From positions 2,661,665 to 2,725,664 of the forward strand of contig JACTAT010000058.1 of assembly GCA_014526335.1 (NCBI GenBank): a stretch of 64,000 nucleotides of DNA. The letters are read 5' to 3'. Positions 1-13,200 of this stretch are shown piece after piece; within the stretch, counting starts at the first letter, position 1, and each line of letters starts with the position of its first letter. Source of the DNA: Chrysaora quinquecirrha. Taxonomy: Eukaryota > Cnidaria > Scyphozoa > Semaeostomeae > Pelagiidae. Position numbers and translations under genes: made by a program. The notes under the pieces are model-generated. The model was not told the DNA's origin. It saw only the letters and a list, made by a program, of their open reading frames with translations, and made no database searches.

Positions 1-46
1 CTTCTAAATCAAGACACATTGATAACCATTACCTTATAATTTGCAG

Positions 47-3000
47 GAAGATATTGTGAAACTTCAGATAGTCAATCTTGGTGCAAAGCTCTACTTGACA
101 AATCCGAAACAGGTGCAATTTTTATTTGATTTCAACCCAATTTTCTAACGTTTGCTAAGTCATAATATGCTTCTCTTCAGTGCCAAAGAAACGAGGGGTC
201 TTATTAAACGGCTGGGTGGGATAAATTTCCATATCAACTGATAAACGGGGGTCGAAGAAGCGTTGTCTAAAACCTTCTCTTCTTACAGACGAAGCTGTTA
301 TGTCAATATGTTCTTCAACTTGCAAAGTATGATCAGAATTATGACATTCGAGACAGAGCAAGATTTATCAGATTACTGCTGTTCCCTGCTGACAATACTG
401 AGGTATTTCATATTTGATATTTCTAGATTATATTTATATACTCTACGATCTCCAATAAATACTTCCTATATAGACGTGCATCACAAATATTCCTCCCCCT
501 CTCTAAATTATTCCGATTCCATGTTTAAGATGAGTTAAAGGTGAAGGTGGAATGGTGTATTTAGTGTTAGTCTCTAGGATCTCAGTAGTAGGTTAAGGCC
601 CTGGCCAAACGATCAAACATTGTTGGTCTAACAATTTGCGTTGCAACGAATGTTTGACCTTTTGGCCACGTCAAAAAACATTTTTTGACAAGCAAAAGAT
701 ACAAAATTTATGGCGTAATGTATGAAAAAATTCAAAATTTTTTTTTCTTGACGCAAATAAAAAACGTTGGACGAGCAATGTTTTTGGACGTGGCCAGACG
801 GTCAAACATTTTGCTTGACTAGCAAATCTCAAATGTTTGATCAACAATGTTTGATCTCTTGGTCAGTCCTTAACAAATCGAGTCCTCGACCCTGGCTGTG
901 ACGCTAGCGTAGCTGGGGCTCGAACCCCGACCTCGCTGAGTTTCTGACACCACGAGCCAGCTAGATTATGCCATGACGCCATAGCTCCTTCAATGAATCA
1001 AACTAAGTGTGTCTCTCTGGAAAATTTATGCCAATTCTGTGGAATATTTCATATATTTCCTCTGATAACTTTCATGCCCCCGTTTTCTTAGAGACCCTTA
1101 GTATTTGAATTTTAAAAATTCCCCCTGTGTTGTTTATTAGTGCCCCTATAGTAAGTATTTAAAATTTAAAAGTGCAGCTTTTTAAATCACTTTTTCTTTT
1201 TAAATTTCTTTTTCTCAGAATGTTCTTAAGAAGAAAGCGAAAAAGATGTTTTTGTCAGAAAAGCCAGCTCCTGTTCTGGAATCAATTTTCAAAGGTAGGC
1301 TGAAATTGTCCTGGATACGTCATGATTCCAAGTGATCAATCATGTCTCTAAAAAAGACAATCAGTATCCCTAATCCTAAATTTTCCAAAGCTTTTCCTAT
1401 ATTTCCTCCCACAAAATATATCTGTAAGGTGATTAGATTCTTGAAGTTACATCTAAGTGCACTATGAGTTAAATTTTACTTTTTCTTAGTATTTTTACCT
1501 ACATCTTGATTAATGGTTTACAGTATACATGCATAGCGAATGGCAGGCAAAAGCATTGTTTCATTTAAGCGTTTTAGATTTGTCCATATTAAAACCAAAA
1601 AGCAAGTTTTGTGTAGCCAGAAAGAGTTTGTTTTCTCACTTTAGACTCTTCAGCTGGTTTAATTGTTCATCTCGCTCTGTAACCAGCGAGCTGATTGTTG
1701 TTTATTACACAATGCCAAAAATGCTTCACTTTTCTGATTAGCGGATTTGTTTGTTGTTTGTAGATCGAGGTCAATACCAACTTGGTTCACTATCACATAT
1801 GATCAACAGCAGAGCAGTCGGATATCAAGTTCTTCCTGAATTTCCAGAAGAACAACCTGACCCTACAGTCAGAAATGTTGAGGTAGTGTACTTTGCTCTC
1901 TGTGACTCGGATGATCTTAAAAAATGGATTATTTTTGACGTTAAAGGGCAACTGAGGACGTTAAAGATGCTCTGGAAGTGACCAGTGACCAAGTGACTTG
2001 GTCCCATGGCCTTGCATCGACTGCTAAGGGGCTGCTGAGACCTGAAACTTAGCCGTACCAGCCAGCAGTAGAAATGGAATGTTGCAGGATATTGGAAAAC
2101 AATTGGAACAACAAGAACTTAGTCTGTTTGTTGGACAGGCTCTCTGCACCTTTTGAATGAAGCATTTATTTTCACACAATTTTCTTGTAGGTTGTCGATA
2201 AAGTTTGGGGGAATCAGGTACTCGTTCCAAGCAAGAAGAAGTCAAATTTTTATTCAGACTCGGAAGAAGGTAGCCATAAGTTTCGTCTACTTGTTAATGC
2301 AGAGTCGAGAGGCAATAGCGATCTAATTGCATGGTCTCAGGCAATGAGATAAAGTGTGCAACAGTGAGAAGATGCCCTGCATAATTGATGAACTCTCGTC
2401 CTAAGGTCCACAGTCTACTAAGGCTCAGTCTATACCAATAGTTTTCGTTTTTTCTCGGATTTCCCGAGAAATTTCGGATGCCCTGAGAAATATTGGAATG
2501 AAGCAATATGGTACCAACCTGGTCCTCTGGTCCTAAGGGAGAATAGGACGCTGCGATAGAACGATTCAAATTCGGTAACGGCTTGGTAAGTTCGGAAGTT
2601 GATTGGCTGAGAATTGAATTGATTAAATAACGCCACAATTTCAGTAAAATATCACACCGATTTAGGCCAAAGCCATGTAAATAACATGATGTAGACGTAT
2701 GTATGGTGTAGATATGTATGGCTTATGGTGTATGATTGACTCAGTAAGGGGGCTAAATAGACTTACTATATTAGTCGTAGTTATCGCTATTGAATTGAAT
2801 TGCTTGACGCTCTAACTAACTGAAGCGAACAACAACAACATCAATTCAATTCATGTGAGCGAAAGTTAGGGACTGGGGAAGCAAGTCTAGGGCTAAAAAC
2901 CCTTTCGTTAAGAAAATAAATGCACAAGAGAGGGTTGCTACATGATGCAAAAGATTAAGAACCCTGGGGCCTCAGGCTCGCTGAGGCACAAGCTAAAGCT

Positions 3001-6000
3001 AGTTTGCCCTCCCTTGAACTCCTCTTGACTAAACTGCTGACCGTAGTCTTTGTGTAATAGATTTGTTTTGTTGCTACTGTTGCATTGGTGGAACATGCAT
3101 GCCAATCAGTGCATGCCTGCTCGTTTATAATTTTTCTGTCATTCGTTGTCCCTTTCTTCTACTATTTTGAAATTCTGTTAGGGTCTGATGATGAGGAGGA
3201 GGAAGAATCTGGGGAGGAAGATTCTGAAGAGGAAGAAGATTCAAGGGAAGAAGATGATGAAGAAGATGATGATGAAGATGAAGATGATGACGAAGAAGAA
3301 GAAGAAGAGGAGGAGTCTTCTGAAGAAGAAAGTAAGACTTTTGTAATAAAGTGAGAATGCGTTTTCAGTTAGAAATTAACTCAACGTGGTTTTTAAAATT
3401 AAGACTGAATATTTCAACCAGGCTTGAGAATTATTGATTGTTTGCCAGTAGTTCATAGCAACAGTGTTAACTTAATTGTAATTGAACGGAATGACATCGT
3501 TGCCTGGCGGCGTATGTTTTTTAAACTCAAAGAAGTACAGCTTAGTCTCCACGTTGTAGGCATCTTATAAGAAAACTAAATTGATTTTAAAAACACTTCA
3601 AAACTGCAGTCTTCTTAATCGTCCTTATTTTTCTTCATCCTTTCACCAAGGCTGCCATTGTCACCCAGCGTTTCCTAATTTCTTTTATGCTTCTTTTAAA
3701 GGTGAAGAAGTCGTTAGTAAGAAGACTAAAAGTGCAAAAACGGAAGATTCGGAAGAAGAATCCGAAGAATCTGAGTCTGAAGAAGAATCGGAAGAAGAGA
3801 GCGAAGAAGCAGAAAGTGAAGAAGAACAACCAAAAACAAAGGTAAATTACTCTGTTTTTGTTGATGTTCCCCCATGTAAAATTTACAGTAATGTTTTCAG
3901 TCTACTATCTACTGGTTATCCTTTATAGGAACAAATATTAATGTACATTAATTAACTGTTTTTATGTAGGAAAACAAGAAGTCAATGAAAAACAAGGAAA
4001 TGTCAAGAAATAAAGCATCATATGACCAATTACTTGATTTGGATGACTGTAAGTTTTGCTATATTATTATTATTATTATCTGTACTATTGAAAGCTGCTT
4101 TATGTTAACGTTTATGTTTATGTTTATATTTATGTTTCGGTTTGTGTTTATGTTTCTGTTTATATTTATAATTTTATTTATGTTTATATTTATATTCATG
4201 TTTATGTTTATTTTATGATTATGTTAATGTTTATGTTTGTGTTCATGTTAATGTTTATGTTTATGTTTATTTGCTCTTGTAATCATGTTTATGTTTATGT
4301 TTATGGTTATTGTTATGCTCATGTTTATGTTTTTGTTTATGTTTATGTTTATATTTATGCTTGTGTTTATGTTTATGTTTATGTTTATGTTTATGTTTTT
4401 GCTTATGTTTATGTTTATATGTATGCTTGTGTTTATGCTAATGTTTATCTCAATTTTCATACGATCACGATTCTTTCAATTTTAGTTTCTGGAGACACCT
4501 CAACCTCAGCAGCAGTATCCGCAGATATACTGACACCCTCGTTAGCAACCGATATGGAATCACTTTCCGTTTCAGCTAATGGATACTCTCATATTTCAAG
4601 TAGTCAGGTAAACGAAATAGATCATACTTTTATCAAATATTACTATTTTTGTTTATGTTTATGTTTATGTTTATGTCTATATTTATGTTTATGCTTATGC
4701 TTATGTTTGTGTTTATGTTTGTGTTTATGCTTGTGTTTATGTTTCTGCTTGTGCTTATGCATATGCTTATGTTTGTTTTATGTTTATGTTTATATTTGTG
4801 TTTATGTTCATGTTCAGGTTTATGTTTATGTTTATGTTTATACTTATGCTTATGTTTGTGTTTATGTTTGTGTTTATGTTTGTGTTTATTTTTGTGTTTA
4901 TGTTTCTGCTTGTACTTATGCTTATGCTTATGTTCATTTTTATGTTTATGTCTATGTTTATGCTTGTGTTTATATTCATGTTTAGGTTTATGTTTATGTT
5001 TATGTTTTTTATTTTATTTATGTTTCTGTTTATTTTATATCCTTAATGTTATTGCTTACGTTTACGTTTCGCTATGTTTATGTTTATGTTTATGTCATAT
5101 TTCTGCCTATTTTTCTGTTAATGTTTAGTTAATCTTTTCCCTTTCTTGACTTAGGGCTCTGAAACACAGAAATCGTATGAGCTGCTGAACCGGATAGCAG
5201 GAGAAGGATTGAGTGCAGATTATAAATTCCCTCGAAGTCCTTGTATTTATGCAAGCACGATGGTTGCTGTTGAAATCACGTTGAAAAATAATAACCAAAA
5301 ACCAATTAGTAAATTATTTATCAGTGATAAGGTAGGTGCCATAAAGTTTCTAATATCTAAACACGTGTAGAATGCCGTAAAGCCCACCAAATATACTCAC
5401 TTCTATAGGAAATGTTTTCTAATGGAACAAAGTATTAACAAGGTAATTTTTTCCTTCAATAGAGATTATCGTCGAATCTGAAAATGCATGAATTTCCTGA
5501 AATTGGTAAGGCCAAAAATTTTCTTTATGCCAAGTTTTTTTAGAGAAAAAGGACGTCTGACAGATATATACAACAAAAGCACGACAAACGTCACAAAGAT
5601 ATACTTTTTTTTAATAAGAATTACATCATATCCTAAGATACATGGTCAAACATATAAACACAAAAAAATATACACAAAAAACTCGACAAAAGAAACACTG
5701 TACGGATAACTCAGTTGAGATCTCAGTAGTATGCCCAAATTCCTTTCAGGGGATCTTCAGTCTCACTTCCGTTTCGAAGAGCTAGAGCTTGCACTTACAC
5801 TATTTAAGGGGTGTCATGGACCAAACTGATAGGCAGCTTAATCCCTAGGGGGGCTTATTCGATAGGCAGCTCAATCCCTAGGGGGGCTTATTCGAGGGAG
5901 GGTGTTTATTTGAGTAAATACAGCAGTTCACTGACTGGCAGCAATTTTGCTTTTCCCAACATTAGCTGTTCATTAATTGTCAGTTCTGTTATCATTTTTA

Positions 6001-8434
6001 GAAACTTTGAATGGCAATCAATCTGTGTCAGTCTCTATGGGTATTGATTTTCGTGATACGACTCAACCAGCCAACTTCGATATATGGTATGTATTACGTA
6101 CGTCGATTGTTATCCTCTTCCACCTTCTTTTTTTATCTCTAATGCTAGGAGTTACCCAGCGAGAAACAAAATGGACGGTTCCCATTGTTTCTATCTGACT
6201 TGCTATTACCCGAGGCGTGCTTTTCGGAGGGTATGTGGGTGCAACAATCCCCCCTTAGTTTTTCCAAAATCTGCCTCATCTAACCCTTCAGTGTAACCCT
6301 AATGACCCAGTTTAACCCTTATATCACCCTAAATTGTTCAAAAACTACCTGATATAACCATATAGTACCTCACTGTTATCATTATTTCCACGGAGGTACT
6401 GTCTTTGTAAATCAAACGTCTAACTGAGAACCGAATCCTGGAACTGTTTCGGTAACTTTGATACCTGAGCACGGATCGGGAAGGTGAAGGTGAAACGGTG
6501 TTGTAGTGCCAGTCGCTAGGATCTCAGTAGTAGGTTAACTAATCGAGACCTCGACCCTGGCTGTGATGCTACCCTGGCTGGGCTCGAACCCTGACCACAC
6601 CGAGCTCTTGACATCACGGGTCAGCTGGATTACACCACGACGCCACAGCACCTTCCGTATCCGGGAACGGATCCGAATAGACTCGCTTTTGTAGCGTGCC
6701 AAGAAGATATGATCTTATTCCCAAGAAGGAACAGATCCACGCGTACCCTTGTAAACAAAAAGCCTATCGAGACCTTTTTGGGAACGGGCCTACTCGAAAG
6801 ATTAAAAAAATTATTACTTTTTTCGGTTTCTCTCGTCATGCGCCTGAAGTTTTCATTTACGTCTTTTCTTTCCTAGTACACAATCGCGTAAATTTCCCGT
6901 CTCCGTAAAACCGCCAGTTGGTGAATTGATACAAAAGAATCCAATATCACAAAGCGAATTTCTTGCTGAACAAGGTACGCGGCATTTTCTTTTATATTAA
7001 TTATCTAAAATGTTATTAATTATCTGAAATGTTATTAGTTATCTAAAATATGTTAAACGAGTTTTCCACTTACTTTCTCCAAAAGTTTTGTGCTGTATTA
7101 CACAATATCTGAAAGCAATAATCTGCCAGTCTGAGTTTGTCTTTATCAACAAAGCTAAAGCCACGCGGCACATTGCCACATTTCTACATCTCAATCTTAT
7201 TCTTATAAGAGTAGCGTATAAAAATGATATTGCCCTTTTAGCTATAAGCTGTTAACTAACAAGTGCAGCATTATACCCTTTGAGTTATTTTCCATCTGAT
7301 TATGATCTGTAATCAGAAAGTTATACCTTGAAAATTTTGTTAAATACTTGACACAATCTCTTCAGGTGTTTTAACCGGGATGACCGAAAGCAGTGTATCT
7401 GTAACATTACCCGAGGCAATGGCTAATGCAAAATCTATCACGTCAAGAATAATTGAAAATGTAAACATGGCTATCGTTGGGTCAACAGAAGACAACATTT
7501 TGAGGTATAATTATTTTTCCCTGATTTTTCTTCATTGATTTAGGGCCTCTTTAAACAAACTAAGGGACATTGTGTCCCACTCAGTTCTTCTCTGCTAATG
7601 TTTTGATCTATAAGCATCATGTCCGCTTTCTTAGAGCAACAATGCCCAGCCAGTAAAAATACGTTAAAATAGGCCCTGCATTGATTTTCCAAAAACTTCT
7701 CAAGCCTGTGTAGCAGGTTCAGTTTTTGATTTTGTCTTAATTAGAAATATTCACCTACATCTTGGGTTTCTGCTTCTCCATCTTGCTCCATTTTGATTCT
7801 TTATAGTAGCTGAATCCCATTTTGAAACTTGGTATAGGGGGTCTCTAACAATTAAGGATATTCGTCTAGCATTAGAATCAATGGTTGGGCCAAGTTTGAT
7901 GGTTGCCACGACACGACCCTGACGTGGCCTAAGAGTGCAACGTCTGATTTGGCTTACGATTGGAATTTTAGATATTTGCCTATATTTTTTTCACCATTTG
8001 GCTAGGGCTCTTGTCAAAACGGCCAAACATTGTTTATCAAACATTTGAGATTTTCTTTAAAAGCAATGCTTGACCGTTTGGCCATGTCCAAAAACATTGC
8101 TTGACAAGCAGCATTCGGTCATCAATGTTTAGCAGATGTCAAATGTTTGACCAACAATGTTTGATTGTTTGGCCAGGGCCTTAGATCTATCTATCCAGAT
8201 ATATCCAGTAGTGAAAGTTTTCTGGCTTGTGTAGGGCTTTTTTCGTGTTTTTGAATAAATTTTTTCCCTTGTTGCAGATTTGCTGGTAAACTCACATCTT
8301 CTGGTGCACTGGTCTTGCTTTCTGTTAAATTTACCCCCGGCAGTACTTCAGGCAGTGCCATTGTGAACTGTGAGAAAATCAGTATAGCGTCTTTACTTGC
8401 GAAGGAGGTATCTGTTGCTCTATCCAGAACTTGA
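47..8434 (+). CDS. AP3B1: AP-3 complex subunit beta, 3' part (5' end outside window)
   Basis: Beta subunit of the AP-3 adaptor, which sorts cargo from endosomes/TGN to lysosomes and related organelles. I place 15 exons by GT/AG borders and matching phases: 47-112, 289-402, 1219-1294, 1764-1882, 2191-2269, 3182-3331, 3702-3841, 3970-4048, 4486-4607, 5155-5331, 5463-5505, 6002-6086, 6877-6974, 7366-7504, 8278-8434 (stop TGA 8432-8434). They sum to 1644 nt, or 547 codons plus stop, with no break. The first exons give the end of the adaptin trunk ([15 protein letters not shown], then [15 protein letters not shown]). A very acidic Ser/Glu/Asp hinge follows (exons 3182-3331 and 3702-3841), then the linker with QLLDLDD, then the C-terminal appendage ([24 protein letters not shown]). 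Order and motifs match vertebrate AP3B1/AP3B2; which paralog cannot be decided. The last exon reads through GAGGTATCT to its own stop. Introns hold repeats and three MITE copies, one of them nested in a SINE. Confidence 0.93.
537..990 (-). repeat. tRNA-related SINE-like repeat, split by a MITE
   Basis: The left part is 537-596 and the right part 870-990; the middle is another element (597-869). On the minus strand the right end reads like a tRNA head with a near-perfect pol III B box (GGTTCGAGCCC, about 913-923). Other copies are at about 6482-6656 and 21885-21978, sharing AGGATCTCAGTAGTAGGTTAA and TCGACCCTGGCTGTGA. Confidence 0.7.
597..869. mobile_element. MITE family A, copy 1 (273 bp, TTAA flanks)
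   Basis: Starts GGCCCTGGCCAAACGATC-like and ends with the inverted counterpart (GATCTCTTGGTCAGTCC). It is flanked by TTAA at 593-596 and 870-873. Intact SINE copies have a single TTAA at this point, so this is a true insertion with a target duplication. The interior is built of AAACATTG / TTGCTTGACAAGCAA inverted motifs, and no protein is encoded. Confidence 0.85.
1570..1745 (+). repeat. Family E interspersed repeat, copy 1
   Basis: Shares CATTAAAACCAAAA, GTAGACAGAAAGAG-like, GTTTTCTCACTT(G)GACTCTTCA and AGCTGATTGGTG-like segments with copies at about 11670-11850, 49585-49800 (minus) and 61505-61660. Directly precedes AP-3 beta exon 1764-1882. Confidence 0.65.
4105..5110 (+). repeat. TGTTTATGTTTA minisatellite in two AP-3 beta introns
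   Basis: A 6 bp TGTTTA/TGCTTA repeat fills 4105-4460 and 4645-5110, on both sides of exon 4486-4607, which is intact. The long open frames here on both strands are repeat artefacts. Confidence 0.85.
6482..6656 (-). repeat. tRNA-related SINE-like repeat, full copy
   Basis: The most complete copy of the family. On the minus strand it starts GAAGGTGCTGTGGCGTCG, has a B box GGTTCGAGCCC (about 6581-6591) and ends in the shared CTACTGAGATCCTAGCGACT block and a GGTGAAGG-like tail. It lies in an AP-3 beta intron. Confidence 0.7.
8004..8180. mobile_element. MITE family A, copy 2
   Basis: Right end GTTTGGCCAGGGCC followed by TTA; left end more decayed. In the last AP-3 beta intron. Shorter than copy 1, so internally deleted. 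Confidence 0.75.
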
Positions 8435-8603
8435 TTAGGTTAATTTGTTAACGAAATGAAATTTAGAATTTATGTTGTTTTTTAATTATCATGTTCTAAA
8501 CAACAATGAGTTTTCATAGGGCAGTAAATTTACTGAAGGTTACACGTCTTTTTGGAGATGCGTGTCCGTTTGATTATGTCCGATTACATACTTTGGGATT
8601 CCT

Positions 8604-8609
8604 AATAAA
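8604..8609 (+). promoter_or_regulatory. Candidate poly(A) signal AATAAA of the AP-3 beta gene
   Basis: AATAAA lies about 170 bases after the stop codon of the AP-3 beta gene. It is the first such hexamer downstream, so it is a reasonable but unproven 3' end signal. Confidence 0.35.
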
Positions 8610-8740
8610 AGAACGCCCTTTATTTTGACAAGATTGATTTTCTCCAACCTCCTTAATAATTCCGACCCTCTTGTCTCTTCTAGAGTTTTGCAAGTGAGCA
8701 ATTGTCCACAGAATTTCCACTGTTAACATTGTCATTTTTA

Positions 8741-9013
8741 GCCCCAGGCCAAACGATCAAACATTGTTTGTCAAACACCTGAAATTTGCTTATCAAGCAA
8801 CATGTTACCGCTTGACCACATCGCAAAAAATGCTTTTTTCAAGCATTTTTTGTTTATGGAAAAACATAAAAGTTTGATGAAGATTTTCAAAAACATTGTT
8901 TGATTAATTCTGCTTTTCAAACAATGTTTTGCGACCATACCAAACGGTCAAACATTGCGTCTAAAAGTAGACTTAAAATGTTTGACAACAATGTTCGATA
9001 TTTGGCCATGGCC
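8741..9013. mobile_element. MITE family A, copy 3
   Basis: Begins GCCCCAGGCCAAACGATCAA after TTA and ends ATATTTGGCCATGGCC. It lies between AP-3 beta and HAUS1. Confidence 0.75.
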
Positions 9014-9751
9014 TAGTAGACGTATTAACGCAGAGTGCCTTTAAAGAACTCCATTGGTATTTTCAAAACCCCAAAAAGATACAATTCAAGCGAAACTAGA
9101 GTTACTTATAAAACTAAAAGATTTTGTTATTCAGTTGTTCGTTGTTCAAAACAGTACTTGGAAATGCTTTGTTTACCGTTTTCGTTAGTTTTTAGCTCTT
9201 TCGCTCAGAGATTGATTCATTCAAAGATAGCGGAAAACTGTTTTTTCCGTTGTAAAGGCCCGTTATGTCTAGAGGTATCTTTCCCTCCTACTATTTGCAC
9301 CCCCGCCACTATAAAGGACCAAAAAGTATGCCAAACTTATTGTAGCCAATTTTCTATTTTCTGAGTGTTTAAATAAGAATCTAGCTGGGAAAGATTGTAA
9401 TTTTATAATGATTCTTTATATTTGATCAAATGAAACCACAATGAAATAATGAAATTTGTCTTTGTGTCTATATTTTGCTCTCTATTTGTCGAACTAAAAG
9501 CTAACATTGACGTGATGCATGTTCAGCAACAGATGAAAACTAGTGTCTTCCTTTCTTGTTGTGTTGGTTGTTCGCGCCACGGAAAGTTCAAGTGCTCGAC
9601 CAAACAAGAAACGCATGCGCGCTAGAATCTCCCACAATTCCTGGGTTTATGAAAAGCAATTCTTCCAGGACTTTGAAGGTTGTAGACACTATCGATTCGC
9701 GTGTCGTGAGTTGGAAGTGAATGCATTAGGGGTATCCAAGCGTAAGCATAT

Positions 9752-9930
9752 GTTCTGGGGGCCGGATATTCCCTCCCCCGGTAGGCTGGCGGAAGACTCA
9801 TGGGAGAATAGCGATTTCCTGTTATGGCAACCACCGTAAGATGCGGCGCCTCAGCCACATTGTCTCGGCATTGTGGATGCAAGTGGGGAGCATTCATCTC
9901 AGCACCGGATCAGATATTTTTGCTTTTGCT
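9752..9930 (+). repeat. Family D interspersed repeat, copy 1
   Basis: TTCTGGGGGCCGGATA, CTCATGGGAGAATAGCGATT, GCGGCGCCTCAG and CATTGTGGATGCAAGTGGGG are shared in order with 40984-41170. Upstream of HAUS1. Function and class unknown. Confidence 0.65.
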
Positions 9931-10227
9931 TTGCAGTTACAAATAGACCACGCTGGCTGGGCTGACTGAACCAATCGGTAGAAAATCCCAGAGAATCCAC
10001 GAAATCCCTAAATCCTGAACCTAAACCAAACCACTGAAACTGTCAAGCAGGGAGCCTCGATACAGCTATTTTTCAATACGTCATAAGCATGCATAAATCT
10101 ACCACGTTCTAAAGCTGATCCTTCGGCGGGAATATTTCCAAAATGGATGCTTGGTTTGAAGCAAAGCAGTGACCCAAAGATTTAAAATTCTCGAAATCAG
10201 CAAGACAGATAGCTTAGACGAATCGAA

Positions 10228-13200
10228 ATGGAAGATATTGATACAGAAGAAGATCTTCGTAATGCTCAAAGAGAGGTAAAACACGTCCGTTTAGTTTTCG
10301 AAAACATTTTTGGCCTGGCCTCTGGATGCATGACAGATGACAGACGATTTTTTTTAGACCCAGAGATAGACTATCGTAGTAGGCCAGTTAGCACGCTTAG
10401 TCAGTATCGCCAAGCTACACCAGGCTAGTATAGTAGCCTATAGAAGCTCAGCAAGCAAAAATGACTTGGAAAGTGGCCTCTATGCTGAAGATCTTTTGCT
10501 TTGATTTCCACGTCAACTCCATTCATCCAATACACACCCGAAAACTTCGGTGCCCAATTTTGGCTAAACCTAAAGCTATAGAAAACAATGGCCCTATTGT
10601 TTCGAAAAAGTAGTGTTCATTGCACAGTGTGCAAAAATTCCAGTCTGGCAATCAAGTCTACGTTTGATATACACCATACAGGTATTTTTTGCCGATTGCA
10701 TTAAGCAGTGCACTGATGAAAACAATAGAAGAACAATAGGTTCTATTGTTTTCCCCAAAATTAAGCAGAGATGAGCTTCTCCAGCCATGACAAAAAATCT
10801 GGTCAGGGTTTTGCAAAAAAGTTTGAAACCCCTTGTATATCATTTGCAGTATGAGCTAAATGGTATGCAAACTCAAACAACTCTATTCCTTTTTAAACTT
10901 TATTTTTCTTCTAGGTTAATGTTTGGTTGGAAAATATATTTTCACCTCACTCAGTACCACAATATGAGATAAATAAACACTCTACAAGCACTTTGTACCA
11001 TTTGATGAAAAGAAATCAAGAAATTGATAGACTGACCAAGATCAATATTGATGACATTACAAGAAAAACAGAAGAATATAAAATTGAAAGTATGGTTTTG
11101 CTTGAATTATGTAAAATGTTTCATGTGTTATTTCAACTGCCACAGGAGCCCTGGCCTTCCAAGTATCACTTTTAAAAGATGAGTTCATTGTCTGCATGCC
11201 AAAATGCTCTTAGGTGCCAAATAATCCCCCCATTTTTTAATTTTGAGCTTTTCCCCACCCCCGGACCTTATTAAGACCCCCCATTTATTATTTTGGAAGA
11301 AAACATTTCACTTGTGAAAAGAGTTACCTACGTTTATTAAATTTCCCCTACCTCCTGGACCTTATTAGGACCCTCTGTCTGTTTATTAAACGTTCAAAAA
11401 ATTTCCCACCCCACAATTTATTTGGCACCTAAGAGTACCCCTCAAAAGGCCACCCATCAGGTAAAGGGCATATACGTTCTTGTTCAAATAAGTATGCCTC
11501 CTTATCAGTTTTAGGACAATGATAATCGTCATGGCAAGTAAGACAACAACAAATAAGAAGAAATCTTTGTTGATGCCAGGCATAGACGACTGATTGCTAC
11601 TGAAGTATTGTTATCTGCCAGGATTGTTTTCAAATAATCAGCAGAGCTAGATCCTTATTTCATCTCAGTGTTATAGATCTGTCCACATTAAAACCAAAAG
11701 GCTGGTTCTATGTAGACAGAAAGAAATCGTTTTCTCACTTGGACTCTTCAATTAATTTTCTATTGGTCGTCCCGCTTAATCCCCCAAGCTGATTGGTGTT
11801 TAAAACACAATGCCAATATTGGCTTCTCTTTCTGATTGGTTCATTTCAAGCCACATCTGGGTATTGATGCTGCCTTAGTTTTTTTTCGGTCTGTTTCTGA
11901 TGTTCATCCTCTGAGGAGTGTCCGACCAACAAAGCTTTTAAGTATACGTGAAAATGTTCCTGCTGTTCATCGCAGTATATTGTAACTATTGATTGTTATT
12001 CACAATCATTTGCTGTGGTTGAAAACCTATTTCGTTCTACAGATCCAGGGACAGAAGCTTATCTTTGCAATTATTGGAGAGTTAGCACCCCCTCCCCCAG
12101 GGCCCCTTCTTTGGCTACGCATTCTTTTGACTAGTCAAAGTCTATTTAAAACATCACGTTCAGGCCTCAGCAATCTGCTTTCTTCTCTAGATAACTATAA
12201 CCAAAAACTGCTTGAAGAAATTGGGTTATCAAAAAGCTCATTATCACAGTCAGGATTATCATGTCTGAGAACTTTATCAGAGCTTGCTGTGTCACTAAAG
12301 CAAAAAAACTGCAATCTATCAAGGTAACTTGGTAATTTGATTGAACTCTATTTCATTTAATTCCATTTTTGGTTTCACTTAATTCCATCTTGTTTCCTTC
12401 TATTTCTTTCAACCTCATTGCATTTCATTTCAATTTCCCTTCATTTCATTCTGTTCCCTTCCATGGAATTCGATTCCCTTCCATCCCATTTTCTTTCTAT
12501 TCATTTCATTCCATTCCAATTCCATTCCATTTCTTTCCATTTCATATCAATTTTGTTCCTTTTCAGTTCATTCTGTTCCATCCAATTCCATTCCCTTCCG
12601 TTCCATTACATTTCCTTGACATTTCAATTTTGTTCCATTTCATTCTATTCTCTTCCTTCCATTTCATTCCATTCCATGTCAATGCATTTCATTTCATTTG
12701 CTTCCGATTCGAAAGTAGTCGTTGTTTGCATGCAAAAAGCGGGTTATTAGCTTAGTAAATTTCCGCCAATTTTGTCTAATATTAGTACACTGGTAAAGCA
12801 AATCTATTTACAGTTTTTATGTTTCGGAGCTAACATCGTAAACAGACCTCCTGAGTTTTCCAAACAATCTCTTCCTGAGAATTTTCCCAGCTGCGTCTCG
12901 CACGTTCCTTAGTGTACACAGAAATACAATTGCCCTGAGAAGCGGTCCGGAGAATATTGATAACGTAGAAACATCTTTGAACATATGCACGGTAAGGCAG
13001 TTACACTTGCCGCATGCAACGTAGTATACCGCAGCAATACAAACCGGAATGTATGACCCAGCGAATACTAATAGCATTTTCAAGAAGGAGTATGTAGCGG
13101 CACGCTCCGCGCTTGTTGGAGAATTCGCGCGGTGAAGATTTCGATTTACCGCTGGTCCGTGGCTCCGTCCATTTTTTCTGGTCTTTTTATCAACTTAATA

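Noticed and set aside
900..985. tRNA gene on the minus strand
   Set aside because: Has a good B box, but no folded acceptor stem and two other copies with the same non-tRNA tail; it is a SINE.
4215..4985. 256-codon open frame and several overlapping ones (Met/Phe, Leu/Cys or Val/Tyr rich)
   Set aside because: Translation of a 6 bp TGTTTA repeat, open in several frames on both strands and overlapping a real AP-3 beta exon.
12370..12755. Phe/His/Ser-rich open frames near 12400-12750
   Set aside because: Product of the TTCCA repeat; open in two overlapping frames.
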